The notes under the pieces were generated by a model. That model had not been told where the DNA came from. It ran no database searches and worked only from the letters and a program-made list of their open reading frames with translations. This document shows, piece after piece, positions 8,525 to 16,196 of a DNA stretch of 64,000 nt. The position numbers and the translations under genes are program-made. Source of the DNA: Paenibacillus catalpae (GTDB lineage Bacteria; Bacillota; Bacilli; Paenibacillales; Paenibacillaceae); the NCBI RefSeq assembly GCF_900112695.1, contig NZ_FOMT01000001.1:1722083-1786082 (forward strand). Direction: 5' to 3'. How positions within the stretch are numbered: the stretch's first letter is position 1; every line of letters begins with the position of its first letter.

Positions 8525-9844
8525 TTATCCGTGACGGACTTTTTTTGCTGCAAAATGAAAAATAACGGCAGTCCCTTCATTCACCCGGCTTATCACATCA
8601 ACCGAGCCTCCGCTTTTCCTCATCACATTGTATACATAAGAAAGCCCCAGTCCAAAGTTGCTCGAGCGGTTCTTCGTGCTGAAGAACGGTTCAAATACCC
8701 TCTCCAGCTGATCATCAGGAATCCCTTTGCCGTTATCCTTCACGCATAGCTGTACCGATTTCTTCACCCGTTCCAGCCGGATGGACAACACTCCGCCTAC
8801 TTCCATCGCTTCTACCGCATTTGTCAGCACATTGCCGATTGCTTCTGATAAGTGAACCGAATCCCCATAGATGACTGGCTCGCAGAAATAGTCCGTTTGT
8901 ACCCGTATTTGTTTCTGTTCGAGCAAGCCTTGATGAAGGTGCAGACAGCCTTGTACCAGCTGATCCAGTCGTACTGGCTTCTCTACCAGAACAATATCCC
9001 GCATCTGGCTGTGAATCCGGTTCACCATGTCAAGCATATGCCCGGAGGCTGATGTTATGATGTCCAGATGGGATAGGGAGTCCGGGGACATGGCGGACAG
9101 CTCGCGCTTCAAATTATCCGAGCTGATGGCAATTTTGCCGATCTCATTCTTGATCGAATGGTTAAGCTGCACTGCTCCTGAGCTGACCGCCTTCATTGTC
9201 CCTTCGAGCGGATCCTTCTCAAAGCGCAGCTTCACGCCTAATACACCATATATAAACGTGCAAATAAGGGCAACTGATAAGGAATAAATAATAAACAGAG
9301 ATACATAACGGAAGGCATCCATATCCGGAGCGACTATTGCAGCTACATTAATAAACAGCAGCGCAGCCAGAATGGTCGGAACAATAATGATCGTCGCGAT
9401 GAGCCGGTTCCGGCGTTTGCGCCGATTCGTCTCCTTCCATACAGATGCAATTAGAAGGAGACAAGCCGCAAGATAGTAGGGAGCAGCCCAGCCTAACAAA
9501 AACCTGAAGTTGACCTGTATCTCGGGTTGCAGTGGCGTTGTCATCATCATCCAGACCGGAAACAGCAGCAGAGCCAGCTTCAGATAAAGCCTGGCCCGAC
9601 TGCTTGGTACAAGCTCCGAGTAGACGAGACTGAACACCAGAATGCCGTAAGGCGTCAACGTATGATTCAGCAGCTGGTCCATGTTCGCCCATTCGTCATA
9701 CCCGAATCGGATCAGTACATCCGTTAAGCCGCCAATCGCGGCTGCGATTAAGAAGAAGGCTGCCCAGCGGTTCATCTCACTGCGGGGATTGTTCGCCAGC
9801 AAGATTACCGCAGCCGTCAGCAGCGCGAAGAAGTAATAGATCAT
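8525..9844 (-). CDS. Membrane sensor histidine kinase
   Basis: A 439-residue kinase. Residues 1-225 are hydrophobic, with about seven predicted helices and short loops, implying intramembrane or membrane-stress sensing rather than a large external domain. A dimerisation/phosphotransfer segment follows with His in LNHSIKNEIGKI (about residue 230), then HATPase_c with the N box NVLTNAVEAM, DNGKGIP and FGLGLSYVYNVM. It starts only 3 bases after the stop of the M42 peptidase gene with a weak ribosome site, so it is probably translated by coupling, and precedes its regulator by 15 bases. The signal is not evident. Confidence 0.88.
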   Translation of the reverse strand: MIYYFFALLTAAVILLANNPRSEMNRWAAFFLIAAAIGGLTDVLIRFGYDEWANMDQLLNHTLTPYGILVFSLVYSELVPSSRARLYLKLALLLFPVWMMMTTPLQPEIQVNFRFLLGWAAPYYLAACLLLIASVWKETNRRKRRNRLIATIIIVPTILAALLFINVAAIVAPDMDAFRYVSLFIIYSLSVALICTFIYGVLGVKLRFEKDPLEGTMKAVSSGAVQLNHSIKNEIGKIAISSDNLKRELSAMSPDSLSHLDIITSASGHMLDMVNRIHSQMRDIVLVEKPVRLDQLVQGCLHLHQGLLEQKQIRVQTDYFCEPVIYGDSVHLSEAIGNVLTNAVEAMEVGGVLSIRLERVKKSVQLCVKDNGKGIPDDQLERVFEPFFSTKNRSSNFGLGLSYVYNVMRKSGGSVDVISRVNEGTAVIFHFAAKKVRHG

Positions 9845-9847
9845 CCG

Positions 9848-10909
9848 TCAGGAAACGGATAAACCCAGATAGGCAAGCAGCAAGGCTGCCGTATTTACAA
9901 GCGCATCGGCATGAGTGCGTTCCATCGCATGCGAGGCATGAACGCCCGGTCCAATTAATGCTGCGCGAACATTGCTCCCACCCCGAAGCGCAGCGGATGC
10001 ATCAGAACCATACTGAGGATAGATATCTACCGCATAAGGCAGCTGATGCTGCTTAGCCAGCTCAACCAGTCTCGACGTCATTTCATAATCGTAAGGACCG
10101 GATGAATCCTTCGCACAGATGGATACATCCCGCTCCGTCGTAGACAGATCATCCCCGATTGCTCCCATATCAACCGCAATAAGCTCCGTAATATCAGACG
10201 GCATGTAAGAATTGCCGTGACCAACCTCTTCATAGGTCGAGAAAATGAGCTTAAGCGTCCGCTCAGGCTTTTTGCCGGTCCGCTTCATCCATTCCAGAAG
10301 ACCAAATAAAGCCGCGACACTGGCCTTATCATCCAGATGACGGGACTTCACCCATCCGTTCAGCAAAATCCGCACTCGCGGATCCCAGGAAACGATATCG
10401 CCAACCGCAATACCCAGCTTCTCGGTCTCTTCTTTACTGGAAGTGGCTTCATCAATCCGGATCTCCATGTTCGCTTCTTCCCGCTTCCATTCCCTTGCGT
10501 CCGGATAGACATGAACGGAGGTTTTCGTGGACAGTACCGTTCCTTCATATTGCCGGCCATCCCTCGTATGGATCAGGCAATACTCTCCTTCTACCGTGTG
10601 CATGTTATATCCGCCGATTGGTGTAATACGCAGCATACCATTTGGTTTAATCGAACGCACCATTGCTCCAAGCGTATCAACATGGGCGGTGTAAGCAAGT
10701 GTACCCTGTGATGGAGCGCTTCCTTCAATCGTAATAATGCCATTTCCTTTAGGCGTACGCTCCATCGTATACCCGAACTTCTCCGCCTCTTCTTCGAGCC
10801 GTTTCATGATGGTCATGCAATAGCCGCTGGGGCTTGGGATCTGTAGAAGCTCCTCCAGGAAATTCAATATATATTTCCGGTTTAATGTTTTATTCAAGGG
10901 GTTATCCAT
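9848..10909 (-). CDS. M42-family metallopeptidase
   Basis: A 353-residue di-metal aminopeptidase of the M42 family (YsdC/FrvX-like). Metal ligands and catalytic residues are visible in AHVDTLGAM (His, Asp), HLDDKASVAAL (bridging Asp), STYEEVGHG (Glu pair), IAVDMGAIG (Asp) and GVHASHAMERTH (His). It should remove N-terminal residues from peptides in the cytoplasm. The open frame extends to 10948, but AAGGAGG sits 8 bases before the ATG at 10909 and overlaps the stop codon of the upstream acetyltransferase gene, so 10909 is the better start. It is part of a four-gene operon with a two-component system. Confidence 0.92.
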   Translation of the reverse strand: MDNPLNKTLNRKYILNFLEELLQIPSPSGYCMTIMKRLEEEAEKFGYTMERTPKGNGIITIEGSAPSQGTLAYTAHVDTLGAMVRSIKPNGMLRITPIGGYNMHTVEGEYCLIHTRDGRQYEGTVLSTKTSVHVYPDAREWKREEANMEIRIDEATSSKEETEKLGIAVGDIVSWDPRVRILLNGWVKSRHLDDKASVAALFGLLEWMKRTGKKPERTLKLIFSTYEEVGHGNSYMPSDITELIAVDMGAIGDDLSTTERDVSICAKDSSGPYDYEMTSRLVELAKQHQLPYAVDIYPQYGSDASAALRGGSNVRAALIGPGVHASHAMERTHADALVNTAALLLAYLGLSVS

Positions 10910-10922
10910 TTGAGTATCCTCC

Positions 10923-11480
10923 TTATTTCTTCGAATATGCCTTTTCATGAAAGGCTGTTATGTAACGGAACAGCTTCTTCCCGCTACGGTCTCCCAACCA
11001 GTCTGTCTCCTGATTCAGCTGTTTGTACATCGCGCGGTATGGCTCCGGCACCCAAATGTAAGGATGCTCATAATCGGTTATGGTGAACCCGTTGCGTTCC
11101 CAGAACCGGATGCGCTGTTCATTAGCCGGTGTATGCTCCGACTCCACTTCAATAAGAAGTCCGTCAAGCCTCTTCTCATTTTGCGCCCATTCCGTAATCC
11201 TCTGAATCAGCTGAGAACCAATTCCCTCATCTCTTCGGTCTTCCGATACGGCGATATAGTCAATAAGCAGAATACTTCCGCCGCCGGTAAGCCCGGATAA
11301 AGCCATCGCTTCTACAGCACCTTCATTAGAGAGAGTATGGAGAAAACAGGACATTTTCCGGAACATCCCGGCAATAATACCATCAGGCTTTCGGCCTTCC
11401 TTCGGAAAGGAATGCTCATACAGCTGTTTGGCAAGAGGCCATAGCCGGTCGTCCAGCTTATCTAAGGTTGTGAATAACAT
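10923..11480 (-). CDS. GNAT-family N-acetyltransferase
   Basis: A 185-residue GCN5-type acetyltransferase. The acetyl-CoA binding motif is visible as IAVSEDRRDEGIGSQLIQRI (about 80-100), followed by FWERNGF near residue 135. An N-terminal KLDDRLWPLAKQLYEHSFPKEGRK segment supplies the substrate side. First gene of the operon that continues into the M42 peptidase; the two stop/start regions are 13 bases apart. Substrate unknown. Confidence 0.87.
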   Translation of the reverse strand: MLFTTLDKLDDRLWPLAKQLYEHSFPKEGRKPDGIIAGMFRKMSCFLHTLSNEGAVEAMALSGLTGGGSILLIDYIAVSEDRRDEGIGSQLIQRITEWAQNEKRLDGLLIEVESEHTPANEQRIRFWERNGFTITDYEHPYIWVPEPYRAMYKQLNQETDWLGDRSGKKLFRYITAFHEKAYSKK

Positions 11481-11542
11481 CTGTTAGAGACTCCTTTATC
11501 CGCTAATACTCTTATCTCCTAGTGTACCACTTCTGCTCGTTA

Positions 11543-11571
11543 TTGACGTTATTTTCAAAATGTACGATAGT
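11543..11571 (+). promoter_or_regulatory. Candidate SigA promoter for the CLC gene
   Basis: TTGACG and GATAGT are separated by 17 bases and lie about 45 bases before the CLC start codon. No fluoride-riboswitch-like element is seen between this promoter and the gene. Confidence 0.5.
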
Positions 11572-11616
11572 AAAGAAATACTTTATTCTCGGCTCTCGTG
11601 AGGAGATTCATTTGAA

Positions 11617-12834
11617 ATGGCAAACGTTATGAAAACCTCGTTAATCCGGCTTGCCCTTGCAGCCATAGCCGGAATCTGTACAGGCACGGCTTCCGCCTTG
11701 TTCCTGACCAGTCTGGAATGGGCCACTAAAGCTTCCATAACTCACGCCTGGTTATTATGGCTGCTGCCTTTCGGCGGTGCACTTGTAAGCTGGATGTATA
11801 TGCGGTACGGAAAAGATGCGGCAAAAGGCAATAATCTGCTGCTTGACCGAATCTACGGCAGCGATGCTGCCGTCCCGCTGCGAATGGCACCGCTTGTTCT
11901 GTTTGGTACAATCATCACTCATTTGTTCAGCGGCTCCGCCGGTCGGGAAGGTACAGCCGTTCAGATGGGCGGGAGTCTCGCCGAGCATCTAAGCTTGCGC
12001 TTTAAGCTTAGCGGTGCTGAACGCAAGATCCTCCTGCTATGCGGGATCAGCAGCGGATTTGGATCTGTCTTCGGGACACCTGCTGCGGGCGCCATCTTTG
12101 CCCTTGAGATCGCGGCGCTTGGCGCGGTCTCCCTTGAATCGATACTTCCGGTTTTCCTTGCAAGCTACGTTGGTCATTATACGACGTTAGCCTGGGGTGT
12201 GCATCATCTTCATTATTCAATGGGATCGGTTCCCCCGCCTAGCGGCATGCTGCTGCTCAAGATCGCTGGAGCAGCCCTATTGTTCGGACTGGCCGCGCTC
12301 TTGTTTGTTACTTTGACCCACCGGTTGAAGATATGGTTTACGCGGTTACTGCCGAATCCGATGGTCAAAAGCTTCGTCGGCGGCCTGATTATCATCGCTC
12401 TCGTCTATATCGCTGGCTCCCGGGATTACCTGGGTCTTGGACTGCCTCTGTTGCAGCATTCATTCTCAGAAGCCGTATCTCCATTAGCCTTTCTGTGGAA
12501 AACCATCTTTACCTCGTTCACGCTGGGTACTGGTTTCCAAGGCGGTGAAGTAACACCTCTATTCGTAATCGGCTCTACCCTTGGCAGTGCTTTGGCGCAG
12601 CTGTTAGCCGTATCCGTTCCTCTGTTTGCCGGAATTGGCCTAATCTCGATCTTTAGCGGGGCAACAAATACACCAGTGGCAAGCTTTATCCTTGGTATGG
12701 AGCTATTTGGCCTTCATGGCTACGCCTGGCTGTATATGCTGATTGGATGTTCGATTGCCTATCTGTGTTCTGGAGCATCAGGCATCTATTCCGCGCAGCG
12801 CTCCCGCCGTTATTTCAAAGAATTATGGGACTAA
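11617..12834 (+). CDS. CLC-type anion/proton antiporter, probably the fluoride-exporting clade
   Basis: A 405-residue polytopic membrane protein. It has the CLC signature GREGTAVQMGG. Two features differ from chloride-type CLCs and match what I recall of the F-/H+ antiporter (EriC-F) clade: Thr instead of Pro after GREG, and AKGNNLLLDRIY where the canonical GSGIP filter should be. The third motif reads GFQGGEVTPLF instead of GxFxP. The predicted job is fluoride efflux driven by protons. The gene stands alone, facing away from the acetyltransferase gene. GAGGAG lies 11 bases before the ATG, a rather long spacing. Clade placement is inference from motifs. Confidence 0.87.
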   Translation: MANVMKTSLIRLALAAIAGICTGTASALFLTSLEWATKASITHAWLLWLLPFGGALVSWMYMRYGKDAAKGNNLLLDRIYGSDAAVPLRMAPLVLFGTIITHLFSGSAGREGTAVQMGGSLAEHLSLRFKLSGAERKILLLCGISSGFGSVFGTPAAGAIFALEIAALGAVSLESILPVFLASYVGHYTTLAWGVHHLHYSMGSVPPPSGMLLLKIAGAALLFGLAALLFVTLTHRLKIWFTRLLPNPMVKSFVGGLIIIALVYIAGSRDYLGLGLPLLQHSFSEAVSPLAFLWKTIFTSFTLGTGFQGGEVTPLFVIGSTLGSALAQLLAVSVPLFAGIGLISIFSGATNTPVASFILGMELFGLHGYAWLYMLIGCSIAYLCSGASGIYSAQRSRRYFKELWD

Positions 12835-12873
12835 TCACCCATAGGCATTTACCTTCATAGGATGGAGAAGCAG

Positions 12874-13041
12874 ATGAAAGAAAGGGTGCATACGGTTCAT
12901 ACTAAGAGCAACCCTTCCATGCTGCAAAGGTTTATCCAGCAGCGCCCGCAATCGCTTCAGCAAGGCATGCAGCTTGCCCAATTCGGCTCAACAGGGACTC
13001 GGGATCCGCATGGAAGAACCAAAACAGCCGTAAACGTATAA
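12874..13041 (+). CDS. Small hypothetical protein, 55 residues
   Basis: ATG at 12874 with GATGGAG 6 bases upstream opens a 55-codon frame ending TAA at 13041. The product is basic and Gln-rich (QRFIQQRPQSLQQGMQLAQF), with no Cys, signal peptide or membrane segment. It follows the CLC gene by 39 bases and converges on the radical SAM gene; its 3' end overlaps the terminator hairpin of that gene. I do not recognise it. It could be chance, but the ribosome site and spacing favour a real gene. Confidence 0.45.
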   Translation: MKERVHTVHTKSNPSMLQRFIQQRPQSLQQGMQLAQFGSTGTRDPHGRTKTAVNV

Positions 13042-13053
13042 CGTTCACGGCTG
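13021..13053 (-). terminator. Terminator of the radical SAM gene
   Basis: Minus-strand stem CAGCCGTGAACG / CGTTTACGGCTG (one mismatch) with a 5-base loop, followed by TTTTGGTT. It lies just past the radical SAM stop codon and overlaps the last codons of the small plus-strand gene. Confidence 0.75.
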
Positions 13054-13067
13054 ACCGTATGTTCTTA

Positions 13068-13946
13068 CTATTTGCCGAAGCGCTGGCGATAACCGCATTT
13101 GCGGCAAAGCTCCTCGACCGCTTCCCGTCTCGAGAAGCCTTCTACGAGATTAGTCGCGCGTTCTCCCTCGATGATGTCCGAGAAATGCCGATCATTAATA
13201 TTGCCTAGATCAATGACCCCTTCTCCATCGAGACAGCATGGCACCACGGTACCATCAATAAGGATACCTGCCTGATTCCGAAGACCGTAGCAGAAGCCCT
13301 TGCCGTCGTCCTCTTTCGCCTTCAGATCCGGCCATTCGAATTCATAATCCTGATTCAAGTAGACACGATCGGCGATCTTGACCCCGCTGCCCGGCACAAC
13401 CTTCTCTTCGATGAGATAATCGAGCCCGAATTCGTTCTCGATCATCGACAGAATCTCGCGGTTCCGCTGTCTTTCGGCATTTGTCATATTATCTTGCGTT
13501 AAATTCCACAAACGGAACGAGGCAATCATATTGGTCTGCTCCATTGCTTCGCGGACAAAGGATAAGACATTTCCGATATAGCCTTCTTTATCCGTGGAGC
13601 CTGCATGACCGTCAAAGCTGTGCAGCGAGAAATTCATCTGCCGGATTGCCGGCTTCGACAGCAGCTTATGCTTATTTTTTTGGAGCAGCGTTCCGTTCGT
13701 CGTAATATTGACCTTAAAGCCCTTCTCATGACTAATATCAAGAAGCTCGTCTATCTTCGGATGGAGCAGCGGTTCACCCTTCAGATGAAAATAAATATAG
13801 TCCGTAAAAGGCTTGATCTGCTCTAACCGTTCCGTAAAATCCTCTATGCTTATGAAACCTTTCGCGCGTTCCGTCGGTGGACAGAAGGAGCACGACAGGT
13901 TACAGATACTCGTAATTTCGATATAAAATTTCTTGAATTTCTTCAT
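13068..13946 (-). CDS. Radical SAM protein with SPASM-like C-terminus
   Basis: A 292-residue protein. The SAM-binding iron-sulfur motif CNLSCSFC (CxxxCxxC) lies at about residues 14-21, followed by the GEP-like motif LKGEPLLHP and the strand ITTNGTLL. The C-terminal part has further cysteines (GFCYGLRNQ, VVPCCLDGEG, ELCRKCGYRQ) in the pattern of a SPASM auxiliary cluster domain. The fold is that of radical SAM/SPASM enzymes that modify peptides or act as maturases; the substrate is unknown. It is monocistronic with its own terminator. No precursor peptide with Cys, Tyr or Lys core is seen on the same strand nearby. Confidence 0.9.
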   Translation of the reverse strand: MKKFKKFYIEITSICNLSCSFCPPTERAKGFISIEDFTERLEQIKPFTDYIYFHLKGEPLLHPKIDELLDISHEKGFKVNITTNGTLLQKNKHKLLSKPAIRQMNFSLHSFDGHAGSTDKEGYIGNVLSFVREAMEQTNMIASFRLWNLTQDNMTNAERQRNREILSMIENEFGLDYLIEEKVVPGSGVKIADRVYLNQDYEFEWPDLKAKEDDGKGFCYGLRNQAGILIDGTVVPCCLDGEGVIDLGNINDRHFSDIIEGERATNLVEGFSRREAVEELCRKCGYRQRFGK

Positions 13947-14029
13947 GCCTCAAAGCTCCATTCTCTCACGTTGCTAATCGTCTACCCCCCCATTATACCA
14001 TTAAAGTCAATCAGGAGGTTGATTGGATT

Positions 14030-14251
14030 ATGTTTATGCAAGGCCAAATGTCCATCCAACAGAAAGCGATGATGTTTATCGGGCGTCCGGTCGGCATCTC
14101 TCTTCGCAACGGTCAAGGCGTATCCGGTGTGATCTGTACCGTGCAAGGCGGCGAGGTTTACATTATGCAATATATGTACGCCTCGCAATTCGCTACCTTC
14201 CATTACAGCTTTAACGATATCAATGATATTTTGCCGTATCCGGCTTGCTGA
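14030..14251 (+). CDS. Small Sm-like (DUF2642-type?) protein
   Basis: A 73-residue protein with AGGAGG 8 bases before the ATG. The pattern GRPVGISLRNGQGVSGVIC..VQGGEVYIM...FNDINDILPYP fits a five-strand Sm-like barrel: strand 1, a glycine turn, G.I..V strands and a closing I..I strand. Short Sm-like or DUF2642 proteins are common among spore-coat or sporulation proteins of Bacillus and Paenibacillus. Fold call is inference from pattern only. It converges on another small Sm-like gene at 14375-14584. Confidence 0.65.
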   Translation: MFMQGQMSIQQKAMMFIGRPVGISLRNGQGVSGVICTVQGGEVYIMQYMYASQFATFHYSFNDINDILPYPAC

Positions 14252-14333
14252 ACGGACAAGAATTGCTCCAAATAGAGACTAATTTGCCTTAAAACGAAAA
14301 AAGCTGTCAAGTGGTGACCACGAGGCCTTTTCC

Positions 14334-14370
14334 CAACAAAAAAACCGCGGTCTACGCGGTTTTTTCGTTG
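14334..14370. terminator. Bidirectional terminator between two convergent small genes
   Basis: AACCGCG and CGCGGTT pair around a 5-base loop, flanked by A-run and T-run on both sides (CAAC..GTTG outer bases also pair). It serves both the plus gene ending at 14251 and the minus gene ending at 14375. Just upstream (14300-14326) AAGCTGTCAAGTGG looks like the left arm of another terminator with no matching right arm. Confidence 0.85.
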
Positions 14371-14374
14371 TCTG

Positions 14375-14584
14375 TTATCGTACGATAACTGCAGTAATTT
14401 TGTTAAGCGCAACGTAGATCGTAGCTTTAAATAATTTAAGCACTACGACGCCTTTTTTCACTTTAACAACCTTGCCTATGATCTCTTCACCTGAAACCGT
14501 CTTAATGACGACAACTTTGCCTTTCGCTTTAACTTCTTCAAGTACAGCTGGAAGTTCAATTGGAAATGGAATAAAAGCCGCCAT
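14375..14584 (-). CDS. Small Sm-like protein
   Basis: A 69-residue, very basic and hydrophobic protein: KGKVVVIKTVSGEEIIGKVVKVKKGVVVLKLF.. ending in ITAVIVR. The alternating strand pattern and V.GE.I.G.V..V motif suggest the same Sm-like barrel as its convergent neighbour, although the two are not clear sequence homologues. A GGGGGGATCAT-type Shine-Dalgarno region precedes the ATG. It is separated from the GH18 terminator by about 70 bases. Function unknown; a spore or coat protein is one possibility. Confidence 0.62.
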   Translation of the reverse strand: MAAFIPFPIELPAVLEEVKAKGKVVVIKTVSGEEIIGKVVKVKKGVVVLKLFKATIYVALNKITAVIVR

Positions 14585-14651
14585 GATGATCCCCCCTTTC
14601 CTATCTGCTACTCTATTAGTATGAGAATGATAGAATAGGGTGCGGGCTTAT

Positions 14652-14702
14652 CCAAAAAAAACAGCGGCAGAGTCGACAATCGTCCCACGCTACCGCTGTT
14701 TA
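14652..14702 (-). terminator. Terminator of the GH18 gene
   Basis: Minus-strand stem AAACAGCGG / CCGCTGTTT with an inner partly paired loop and a following T8 run, directly after the stop codon. Confidence 0.8.
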
Positions 14703-14708
14703 TCTTGA

Positions 14709-16022
14709 TTATTGTTGTTTAATAACGGATTTATTTATAGCTCCAATCATATCCGGTGAATATTGGCGGAACAGGCCGAGCCGCCATAGGGCTGCGCCTT
14801 TTAACTGATAACGCTTGGCAAGCCCAAGCTTGTCATCAATGGATTGAGGAGTTTCCGCTCTAAGGTCAATACCAAGCAGCAGCTTGGTCTTTGGAACGCC
14901 GGCTTTCAAAGCCTGCTGAATCGCTTCATTCACCCTGGCATTTGGTTCAGGCACTTGAGGTCCTGTACCTGATGGATTATATTTGTAAGCCATCAGAACA
15001 AGGTCGTCCGCTATTGACGCAAGCGTCTTGAAATCATAGCCTTTATACGCGCTGTTAGGAGCATGAACAACAAGGGATAAAGCTGTACCTTGCGGCAACG
15101 CGTCCTTAAGCTGCTTCGCATAAGTATTCAGCAGCTTCTGCTGCTCGACCTTATCCAATTGAAAACCTAGACCTTCGAAGTCCAGTACTACTCCGCCGAA
15201 GCCGTAATCCGCAATGGCCTTGGTAATGCCGCTAATCGAATTGGCGCGAAGAGTTTCGCTGCTCATCATTTTCGTCAGCTCATTTTGTCCGTCCAAGGAA
15301 TAGACCATAAGGTATGGCTTTATCGACTTCGCAGCGGTATCGCTTACGAGCGATTGAGGCGTAACATCTCCGTTTGGCTCAGGCACACGGTATTCGGAGC
15401 CTTCCAGCGTGAAGTTGCCATCCCTGTCGATCCGGCTCCAGCCGAAAGCCACGGAGTTCGCGCTATCCACAAGATCCCGTTCAGCAAAGGATGATAAAGC
15501 ATAAAACGTACGCAGATGAATTGCTTTTTGCGGTGATTTAATGGTCACCGTATTGGTTGCCTGACTCCAGCCGACCTGCGCGCCAAATTGCGTACTGAAG
15601 AAGCTTAATGGAATGAGTACGCGGTTGCTCCGCATCATTGGCGCTGCCGGCAATTTCACATTAACGCCATTCACAACGGCCGTCCCGCTGCCAATCCTCA
15701 TCGACAACTTAACGGGCTTGCCTTGTTTGGTCCCCTCTGCCTTGACCGTTTGCGTCTTATCATCCCAGACTACCTTCTGCAGCCCAAGCGCTTCTCCTAT
15801 TGTACGGAACGGTACGAAGGTAACGCCCTTCACAATGATAGGCGGGCTATCAAATGGCAGCTCAACATCATCTAATAGAATCGTTGTTTTGACAGGAACA
15901 GATGCCGTCGCACTGGCCGATACCGAAGCTGCCGCATCTGCCTGACCTTCGGAAACGCCGCTCGTTAACAGAGCTAATGCCAATACTGCGGCTGCTGATT
16001 TTATTCCCCATTGATTAATCAC
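14709..16022 (-). CDS. Secreted stalk-domain (copper amine oxidase N-like) GH18-family protein
   Basis: A 437-residue secreted protein. Signal peptide about 1-30 (AAAVLALALLTSGVSEGQADA). Residues 45-170 resemble the copper amine oxidase N-terminal/stalk domain common in Paenibacillus (FVPFRTIGEALG, VLIPLSFFSTQFGAQVGW). Residues 175-437 form a GH18-like barrel with the acidic motif GVVLDFEGLG in place of DxxDxDxE, as in spore cortex/germination hydrolases. Likely acts on peptidoglycan amino sugars outside the cell or in spores. The open frame starts at ATG 16037, but GGGAGG sits 7 bases before the in-frame GTG at 16022, which gives a cleaner signal peptide. Confidence 0.8.
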   Translation of the reverse strand: MINQWGIKSAAAVLALALLTSGVSEGQADAAASVSASATASVPVKTTILLDDVELPFDSPPIIVKGVTFVPFRTIGEALGLQKVVWDDKTQTVKAEGTKQGKPVKLSMRIGSGTAVVNGVNVKLPAAPMMRSNRVLIPLSFFSTQFGAQVGWSQATNTVTIKSPQKAIHLRTFYALSSFAERDLVDSANSVAFGWSRIDRDGNFTLEGSEYRVPEPNGDVTPQSLVSDTAAKSIKPYLMVYSLDGQNELTKMMSSETLRANSISGITKAIADYGFGGVVLDFEGLGFQLDKVEQQKLLNTYAKQLKDALPQGTALSLVVHAPNSAYKGYDFKTLASIADDLVLMAYKYNPSGTGPQVPEPNARVNEAIQQALKAGVPKTKLLLGIDLRAETPQSIDDKLGLAKRYQLKGAALWRLGLFRQYSPDMIGAINKSVIKQQ

Positions 16023-16149
16023 TTGCAAGCCTCCCATACTCTACCCTTATTCTACCAACAAGTGGAAGTAGCAAAGCACTGCCCTAGTATAACAATTTCT
16101 GCTAGAGAGCACAAATGATAGAATAGTCATGAAAGAATGATAGGATCGC

Positions 16150-16192
16150 AAAAAAAGCCGGACGGATTCCTCATAGAATCAGTCCGGCCTTT
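16150..16192 (-). terminator. Terminator of the ABC exporter operon
   Basis: Minus-strand stem AAGGCCGGACtGATTC paired with GAATCcGTCCGGCTT, followed by T7. It lies about 5 bases past the second exporter gene. Confidence 0.9.
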
Positions 16193-16196
16193 TGGA

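Noticed and set aside
11481..11616. Fluoride riboswitch before the CLC gene
   Set aside because: The conserved GGNGATGG start and CTGATG-type pseudoknot segments are not present.
12874..13946. RiPP system of small peptide plus radical SAM/SPASM enzyme
   Set aside because: The peptide is on the opposite strand, lacks Cys and a leader-core layout, and there is no exporter or RRE gene next to them.
13982..14203. 73-codon minus-strand open frame
   Set aside because: Antisense to the small Sm-like gene that has a perfect AGGAGG site.
14286..14365. Invertible or repeat element around GTGGTGACCAC
   Set aside because: It reads as half of a terminator next to a complete one; no second copy or recombinase is in the window.
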